Of a stretch of DNA of 64,000 nt, positions 58,801-64,000 are shown piece after piece; positions within the stretch are counted from its first letter, which is position 1, and each line of letters starts with the position of its first letter. Below the pieces are notes generated by a model. That model searched no databases and was not told where the DNA came from. It saw nothing but the letters and a program-made list of their open reading frames with translations. A program made the position numbers and the translations under genes. Source of the stretch: Diploptera punctata (Eukaryota; Arthropoda; Insecta; Blattodea; Blaberidae); NCBI GenBank assembly GCA_030220185.1, contig JASPKZ010007288.1, positions 320,001-384,000 on the forward strand. Direction: 5' to 3'.

Positions 58801-60093
58801 ACACTTCAAAGAAGTTTTCTTCAAAAATTTCTTAGGCAAAGTAGAGACAAAGTCTTCTCGCACAAGAGAAATAGACGCACCACTATCTAACAATCCGTCT
58901 ATTTTCTGGTGGAAAACTTCCACCGGTAAATGAGGCAAGTTTGCCGTGAAAGATGACGGTCTATTGTTCGCAGAAGGAAATATTCTTTTAGACGTTTGAA
59001 TTCTTTTCTTGTATTTTCCCGATGATAAAGTCATAACATTAACATGCGGAGTATCTAAGCCCTTAGATCGACACTCTCTAGCAAGATGTCCAAAACGCTG
59101 ACATTTCCAACATTGTAAATTACTTTTCGATTGCCCAGAGTGATCGCGAGAAGAACGATTCGCAGAAGTAGGGGGTTTACTTAAATTATCAGGCCTACTT
59201 TTCTCGCTGAAGTTCCTTTGTCTTTCAGCTATCTCGAAATCAGCCACTTTCCTAGCCAAGACACACATTTCGGCTACATTTTGAGGTTTCGTAGCAAAAA
59301 CCAAATGCTGTCTGGTGGCCGGGGACATATTTTGTAGAATAATGTCAATTAACTTTTCTTCCGAAAATAGAGGGTTCAATACAAGTGAAGCTCCCTGAAT
59401 ATTGGAAATAAACTCCAGCAAAGATTCTTTAGAAAGTTGGAATCGTCGTGACACAAATTTAATCCAATAGTCCTCTAATAATCTAGGAGGCAACAACGAA
59501 CATTTCACATATTCTAAACTCTCCATCCAAGTAAATCTCAATTTAACAACCTCACTCCAAACCTTCAATAATATTCCTCCAATGCAACTCAAAATCGAGT
59601 TTACAAAATACTCATCGGGAACCAATTTCAATTCGAAGATCGAGTTGAGTTTAATAAGGAAGACAACTAGCAATTCCTTATCATTACCATCGCAGGGATC
59701 AACTTTTCTAATTAACTCTCGAAAAATTCGCTGATTATTTTCCTCCGTATGAGAAGAAAGGTTGGGGACCGTTCCACTAGAAAAATCCTTGATGGAGCTA
59801 AGTCTACGATCAATTATATTCTTGTTCTGTTCTGCAGAATAATCCTCCGGAACTGCGCTGTCTACAATAAACTTACGCTTTACTAATGTTTGTTCAGCCG
59901 GGGAGAGAGAATTCATATGAATTTTAAGTCGCTGACGTAATATATTTACATCGCCTTCAACCTCAATACCTAGTAAGCTCAACTCTCGGACGAGATTGTC
60001 TTTTGATATTACATCTATCCAACTAGGCATGTTTACAAAGTACAATGAACAAAAGATGTAAACAACTATAAGCGAACGTAGTTTAGTATGCAT
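55873..60093 (-). CDS. Ty3/gypsy Gag-Pol polyprotein, intact 1406-codon frame
   Basis: One uninterrupted frame. Residues 22-60 look like a SAP-type helix pair (LVRELSLLGIEVEGDVNILRQRL). The gag core lies at about 120-290, then the zinc knuckle C328-x2-C331-x4-H336-x4-C341. The aspartic protease is at LLDSGAS (403-405). RT spans about 560-740 with YCDD at 720-723. RNase H begins at D869 (QCDASDRALGAVLN), with E910 and D934 also present. The integrase has its HHCC zinc site (H1068, H1075, C1105, C1108) and DDE triad (D1137, D1197, E1232). Met 22 (codon at 60030) is the better start, because residues 1-21 are hydrophobic and unlike gag. All catalytic residues remain, so the protein may be functional. 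No frameshift separates gag and pol. The missing 5' LTR would leave it without its own promoter. Confidence 0.93.
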   Translation of the reverse strand: MHTKLRSLIVVYIFCSLYFVNMPSWIDVISKDNLVRELSLLGIEVEGDVNILRQRLKIHMNSLSPAEQTLVKRKFIVDSAVPEDYSAEQNKNIIDRRLSSIKDFSSGTVPNLSSHTEENNQRIFRELIRKVDPCDGNDKELLVVFLIKLNSIFELKLVPDEYFVNSILSCIGGILLKVWSEVVKLRFTWMESLEYVKCSLLPPRLLEDYWIKFVSRRFQLSKESLLEFISNIQGASLVLNPLFSEEKLIDIILQNMSPATRQHLVFATKPQNVAEMCVLARKVADFEIAERQRNFSEKSRPDNLSKPPTSANRSSRDHSGQSKSNLQCWKCQRFGHLARECRSKGLDTPHVNVMTLSSGKYKKRIQTSKRIFPSANNRPSSFTANLPHLPVEVFHQKIDGLLDSGASISLVREDFVSTLPKKFLKKTSLKCKSVNNQIFSVDKMVRLHLKINKFSWDQLFYVAPELPVPIILGYDFMSKSGMKIDFQNRVCNFRFARDVSLPFNVHPCMYGHPCGKNPSKQRCVMSLNNLEEDKELSKLVKEFPGLFSNQLGRAKDSFCELELLDNIPVRSPPFQFSPPKLQLLQSEIHKLMQQGVIRSSRSSYASPAFLVPKPSGGHRLVIDYRKLNNKVVFDCFPLPTLEAAFQIFHGAKVFSVIDLHSAFFQIPLTPSSRKYTAFVTPNGLYEFNMLPMGLSVGSQVLSRELDKLFGDLKYKYVFQYCDDLIVYSSDMRQHLAHLREVFERLNNKGFTVNPEKITLGCSKIKFLGHLLSADGIQVNPERVEAIKNLPTPKNLKGVRSFMGMVGFYARFIPNFSQIAIPLNNLKKKKTKFLWSQECEASFQSLKLALCEAPTLQVPDFNKKFVLQCDASDRALGAVLNQEIDGNLAPVGYASRSLNEAEIKYSIYEREILAIVFGCEKFRTFLEHNRFVVHSDNQAVSWLCKNSGTLGRIGRWVVRLSAFNFEVVHVRGSDNAVADGLSRLFHEDEVPEHPQVNLLSNFPASFKDLKLHQQEDNDCKRLYAQVRAGTNSTDFSLHRGLLVYSPRKGPKNRVLVPVVLRPVLLKYYHDSPLGMHLGIAKTMEKLSRQFYWPHMGDDVRKYILNCVDCQRAKPASNTKVGLHSAEPSTAPMQRLFIDFFGPLVRSKRGNVRVLAVVDGFSKYVVLHPVRSLKSSAVVEFFTRNFFPNFGVPESIVSDNAKAFTSHMFKNMCFDWGVRRITTSPYYPKPNLCERFFRSLKTGLTIFHNVKQNVWDQHLPLFALGCNDAVHESTKTTPAELFLGRRIMHPLELNWRITDADLSDLKQANKVQKWEEAFKNLKVAKENVANRYNKDRKDVSYKVGDRVRYRLYPLSNRGEQRMGKLMFKWSEPYIVKRFLTPVTLELENVDSHIIKQHVSQVKLCSVMK

Positions 60094-60493
60094 AAGTCAC
60101 TCTCTGTTTACGTATAAAGAAAGATGAGTCAATATCATTTACGTGAAATAATACAAACGCGTAAATAAATACTTTTCAATAACTTTAACATAGATACCAA
60201 GTATCGAAAACAAATAGTTATCCGCAGGGTAATATCTCTGAAAAAATGTCGACTTTCTAATTCCAAACTTCATTTACGACCATACAGAGTCTATACCCTT
60301 GTCTTGGCACTTGAAACCAAAACTCCGAAACTTGAGCAGAAAATTTTAAATCGATACTACTAGAACCACTGTTAATAGAGTACAGCATATCTTTCAAAGC
60401 TGAAAGATACAAAACCACACGCTCTGCATACCATTTTGTGCTGGGTGGGGTTGGATAACCACGCTGAATGAAGCAGTATTGAGACAGTAGAGA
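60094..60493. other. Unassigned sequence upstream of gypsy frame
   Basis: This should hold the leader and 5' LTR, but no match to 54801-55301 and no TGGCG-type primer site were found. An 80-codon minus-strand frame at 60257-60499 has no known motif. Confidence 0.4.
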
Positions 60494-61676
60494 TAGCAAT
60501 TGGAAGTTTAAAAAATGGAACGGCTTGTGGAGAAGAAGGAGTACAGCCAGAATTAATTAAATATGGTGCAAGAAAATTATTTCAATTGTTAAGGAGCCTT
60601 TTTGAGAGATGCCTAAACGGAGAAGATGCACCAGTAAAAGGGAAAATTGGGTTGATATCAGTCATTCATAAGAAAGGAAGAAAGGATGAGTGCAGTAATT
60701 ATAGAGGAATTACCGTAATGAATGTTTCTAGCCGTATATATCGAAAAATAAATACTAGGGGCTATTAGGAAGAAAATTATAAACATAAGGGGAATGAAGT
60801 AAAAACAGGCTTTAGATCTGAGAGATCTACAATTGATCACATATTTGTGGTAGAAAAATTGATTTAAAAGATGAATAACAACAACCAACAAGTTCATTTC
60901 ACATTTGTGGATTTAGAAAAGGCGGTACCTTTACAAAAGTTCTGGGAAACATTAGAAGATATGACCATAAACGATACAATTATGAATGCAATAAAAAGTT
61001 TGTATAAAAATGCAGTATCTAAAATTAAAATTGGAAAATATGTATCAGAAGATATTAAAGTAACAAAAGGCCTTCGTCAAGGTTGTATCATATCACCAAC
61101 ATTATTTAAGATATTTGTACATAAAGCACTGTCAAACTGGAGCAAACAATGTTCAGGAATGGGAGTACCAATTGGAGATGGATCAACAGATACAATATAT
61201 ACACTGTTATTCGCGGATGACCAGATATTAATTGCTCAAGAATATGAAGACATGGAGTTTATGTTCAGAAAATTATTGGACGAATACGATAACTGGGGCT
61301 TGGAAATAGATTTTGAAAAAAAAAAATATTTTATATGGGATGTGGAGCCGAAACCGAAGATTTTATATTAGAAGATGAAAGGAATATTAGAGTATGTGAA
61401 AAATTTGAGTATCTGGGACTAAAATTAGATAAAGAGGATAAACAAGAAAGTGATACTAAGAACACATATAAAGGTAGAGCAATAACAGCAATAATGAATG
61501 GAGTCTTATGGAACAGACACATAACCAGGAAAAATAAGTTACAAATATATAATTCAATAGTGAGAAGTACTGTCACGCATGGAGCTGAAGTTTGGAAATT
61601 CAACAAAAATTCTGAACAAAAACTTATATCGATGGAAATGGAATTCTTGGGGAGAGCAGCAAGATGTTCAAACTTA
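60494..61676 (+). pseudogene. RTE-C reverse transcriptase relic, downstream part
   Basis: The plus strand reads VEIAIGSLKNGTACGEEGVQPELIKYGARKLFQLL, DECSNYRGITVMN, FTFVDLEKAVPLQ (motif A, Asp kept and the Phe-Asp pair lost), VTKGLRQGCIISPTLFKIF (motif B), TLLFADDQILIAQ (motif C, FADD) and, one frame over from 61335, FEYLGLKLDKED and YNSIVRSTVTHGAEVWK. It ends abruptly at 61676 after RAARCSNLD, where the tail of the next element begins. Stops and one frameshift make it dead. It continues the relic at 54290-54755. Confidence 0.85.
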
Positions 61677-61679
61677 GAC

Positions 61680-62970
61680 ATCATCATCATTATCATCATC
61701 ATCAACAATCGCGGATTAAGCCCTTGTGGCTTGTTCCGGTCTCATAGATTCTGATTCAAAAGTTGGATCCATTTCTTCTTCGTTCTACCAACATTCCTGC
61801 ATCCTTTTGGTTTATATTTAAGTATAGGTTTGGGAATGCGATCATCTTTCATTCTTAGAACATGTTCTTTCCATTTTTTCTGGATGCTGTTACTCTATCT
61901 AAGAGTTTAAAGATATTTAGCTCATTTCTAATATCTTCACTTCTTCTCTGATCTAGAAGTTTGCAACCAGCCACACTTCTCAGAAATCTCATTTCAGCTG
62001 CTTCTATGATCTTCTCTTCTCTTTTAGTCAAAACCCAAAATTCACTACCATACAATAGTAAGGGGACTGCCACTACTTTATAAAATTTGAGTTTTGTTTC
62101 TTTTCTTGTGCTTTTAAATGTCCTTTTGATTGTTCCACATATATAATTAAATGTATTAAGTTTGTTAAATAGATCTTAATTTTTAAAATAGGAGATTTCA
62201 TAACCCAGGTATTTAAAATGGTTCACTTTTTCAATGGGTTTCCCCTCCAGAATTATTTTATCTCTTACAGTATCTGATCCCTTAAAAGCTAGGATTTTCG
62301 TTTTACTTATTGATATTTTGAAATTATATTTCTGTATAATGTTATTTAACTGAAAGAGCGATTTCTGTAGACCATCTTCTGAACTAGATATTAGAACTTG
62401 GTCGTCTGCAAAAAGTAAGGTATCTAACATCTTATTTTTTATTTTAAAATGCGAGTCCAAATTTATCTGCCAATTATATATGATATCGTCAATATAAATA
62501 TTAAAAAGGAAGGATGAAATTGGACATCCCTGTCTTACACCTCTATTTATTGTTGCTGCTATATTGTTTATATTTTTGCCTCCGGTTTCTATTGTTATTT
62601 TATTTTCTACATATAGACTTTTTATTGCAGTTATTAGGTGCAGAGGTATTCCTTTCTCTTTAATTATATTCCACATTTTATTTCTGTTAACTTTGTCACA
62701 TGCCTTTTCAAGATCTATAAATGCCATACAAATTGGTAGATTATATTCTCTATGTTCTCAATTATTTGATTGATAGTGAAAATGCAATCTGAACAGGATC
62801 TGCCTTTCCTGAATCCATTCTGGGCTTTTAGAATAATACTTTCCATAATTACATTTAAACGATTTTTCTATATAGTTGCATACATTTTATAACAGGTACC
62901 CAAGATATTTATGCCCCTGTAATTTTCACAATCATGACCATCTGCTTTTTACACGCTTTATATTAACTTG
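61680..62970 (-). pseudogene. RTE-type reverse transcriptase relic (RTE-B-like)
   Basis: The minus strand starts near 62970 and codes for MAFIDLEKACDKVNRNKMW (62727; motif A), NRGVRQGCPISSFLFNIYIDDII (motif B), DTLLFADDQVLIS (motif C), then LLYGSEFWVLTKREEKIIEAAEMRFLR (62040) and VGRTKKKW-like sequence, and ends in an ATC/GAT repeat tail at 61677-61711. Frames are open for 183 codons (62727-62176) and 72 codons (62073-61855), with stops between. The 5' half is missing. The layout is like that of RTE-B but the sequence is diverged. Confidence 0.85.
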
Positions 62971-62973
62971 ACC

Positions 62974-63462
62974 TGTATCTATCTATGTAACTGAATTTTT
63001 AACGCGATTTTCGCCCACTTAAAATCATTGGATCGACTTGAAACTTTGTATACTTCTAAACGACCCGTGACAATACAATAATTTAATATTGTCGTTCTAA
63101 AATCATGGCCAGAATATCAGAAAATAAAAATGAAGTATCTTTGTTGCTATGTAACGGAATTTTTAACACGATTTTCACCCATTTAGAAACATTGGATTAA
63201 CTTGATACTTTGTATACATGTAAAGGACCCGTGAAATACAATAAATTCATAATTTCTAAAATCCTGGCCAGAATCATCAGAAAATCAAAAACAGTGTCTT
63301 TGTATCTATGTAACGGAATATTTAACACGATTTTCACCCACATAGAAACATTTGATCGACTTGAAACGTTGTGTACTTGTAAAGGACCCGTGACAATACA
63401 ATAATTTCATATTTTGTTTCTAAAACCCTGGTGGCCATAACATCAGAAAATCAAAAACATGA
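62974..63462 (+). repeat. Three-copy tandem repeat, period ~160 bp
   Basis: CTATGTAAC starts the units at about 62983, 63147 and 63306. Each runs through TTTTTAACACGATTTTC-like, ATCGACTTGAAACTTTG-like and GGACCCGTGACAATACAAT-like segments to CCAGAAT and CATCAGAAAAT. The units are diverged by substitutions and small indels. No coding frame is kept between copies. It may be part of one composite element with the two features that follow. Confidence 0.85.
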
Positions 63463-63513
63463 AAACTGGTATAATAGGTTGCGGACTTGTCGACTTTTTA
63501 GTCAATCGTTGTA

Positions 63514-63596
63514 ACATCTCAGATGGTAGAGCGGTGAGCTCTAATGGTATATAATCCATAGGTCGCTGGTTCAAATCCGGCTGAGAGGTTTTTTTT
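63514..63596 (+). tRNA. tRNA-Tyr-like pseudogene with intron-like insert
   Basis: CTCAGATGGTAGAGCGGTG, then ATCCATAGGTCGCTGG, then TTCAAATCCGGCTGAGAGG give D-arm/A-box, anticodon-arm and T-arm/B-box segments very like animal tRNA-Tyr. Extra bases lie between anticodon and variable arm, as in the intron-bearing tRNA-Tyr genes. The acceptor stem does not pair normally; the 3' CTGAGA pairs only with the TCTCAG near the D-arm. Eight T residues (63589-63596) provide a polymerase III stop. It is best read as a pseudogene or SINE head, not a working tRNA. Confidence 0.55.
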
Positions 63597-63743
63597 AGAA
63601 GAGTATTACTTTTAGCTCATACTACAATAGTAGCCTATCGAATTTAAAGATATTTACATTTTTATGTTATTCTGTAAAATATTAAAACTAAAAAATAAAA
63701 AATAAACAATAGTTTTAAAAAACTAAAAAAAAACACGCTTTAT

Positions 63744-64000
63744 TAGAAAACCGAACTAAAAAATTGAAAAATAATTGAAATTTCCAACACGCTTGGGATA
63801 AATAATTTTACCATCAAAAGCGTGGGGTGCTTTTTATGATTTTTATATTTTCTTTTTAGAGACTTTATTTTTACCAATATCTGTTTATTATCAAATATAT
63901 TAATTGGTAAACAGCACCCCACACTTTTGGTGGTAAAATTATTTATCCCAAACGTGTTGGAAATTTAAATTATTTTTCAATTTTTTAGTTCGGTTTACTA
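63744..64000. repeat. Long inverted repeat (foldback element), cut by window end
   Basis: Arm 63744-63831 and arm 63913-64000 are inverse complements with five mismatches in 88 bases. The spacer is 81 bp. The arms share CCGAACTAAAAAATTG, GGGATAAATAATTTTACC and GTGGGGTGCT. The match reaches the last base of the window, so the true arm may be longer. Confidence 0.9.

Larger units (their letters stand above)
54801..60250 (-). mobile_element. Ty3/gypsy retrotransposon, 5' LTR missing
   Basis: A single intact gag-pol frame lies on the minus strand. Downstream of it are ~570 bp of 3' sequence, a purine-rich tract and a proposed LTR. No second copy of that LTR is visible at 60094-60493, so the 5' end is truncated or rearranged. 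The element seems to split an RTE-C relic (54290-54755 and 60494-61676). No env-like frame with signal peptide or membrane segment is present after pol. Confidence 0.75.

Noticed and set aside
62974..63462. CRISPR array
   Set aside because: The units are contiguous ~160-bp diverged tandem repeats without unique spacers, in an animal genome.

Overview
This window looks like gene-poor, AT-rich, repeat-dense intergenic DNA from an insect nuclear genome. The mix of element families (RTE, Jockey-type, Ty3/gypsy, piggyBac, hAT, mariner, tRNA-derived SINE heads) and the microsatellite tails fit an arthropod with a large genome. A cockroach- or termite-like insect is my guess from the style of the RTE family; it is inference, not proven. 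I see no convincing host gene, rRNA, CRISPR or operon. Nearly every reading frame longer than about 150 codons belongs to a transposable element.

Layout. 140-3806: a 5'-truncated RTE-A fragment (minus) split by a 3.0-kb DNA transposon (702-3728, matching 4-bp duplications), which itself carries a later RTE-A 3' fragment. 4870-10977: a minus-strand LTR retrotransposon with ~1.3-kb LTRs, a Lys-type primer site and a broken gag-like frame but no visible pol. 11335-14980: a Jockey-type ORF1 remnant (plus) interrupted at a TTAA by a 1.57-kb piggyBac-type element. 15960-16900: a second piggyBac transposase relic. 17235-17665: a foldback repeat with a second copy at 45090-45690. 18880-21695: a hAT element with an 8-bp duplication and a decayed DUF4371/ZMYM-type transposase. 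22969-23325: a mariner-type helix-turn-helix fragment. 23410-26703: a full-length but decayed RTE-B. 27290-27745: a pogo/Tigger-like relic.

28153-31424 (minus) and 50355-53624 (plus) are two nearly identical, essentially full-length RTE-A copies, each broken by different small indels. 33625-38805 is an old RTE-A (minus) with another full-length RTE-A (34617-37882, plus) inside it. 39695-42696 is a third piggyBac element with a nested RTE-C fragment (13-bp duplication). 44800-46225 is a mariner transposase relic split by the foldback repeat. 48465-49990 is a CR1/Jockey-type RT fragment with one internal stop.

54290-61676 is an RTE-C relic apparently split by a Ty3/gypsy element. That element's 1406-codon gag-pol frame (55873-60093, minus) is fully open and is the longest frame in the window. 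61680-62970 is another RTE relic. The right edge has a ~160-bp tandem repeat, a tRNA-Tyr-like sequence and a long inverted repeat cut by the window end.

The parts do not form a pathway. They are selfish elements in layers. Target-site duplications give the order of several insertions, and RTE-A has been the most active lineage, acting as both target and invader.
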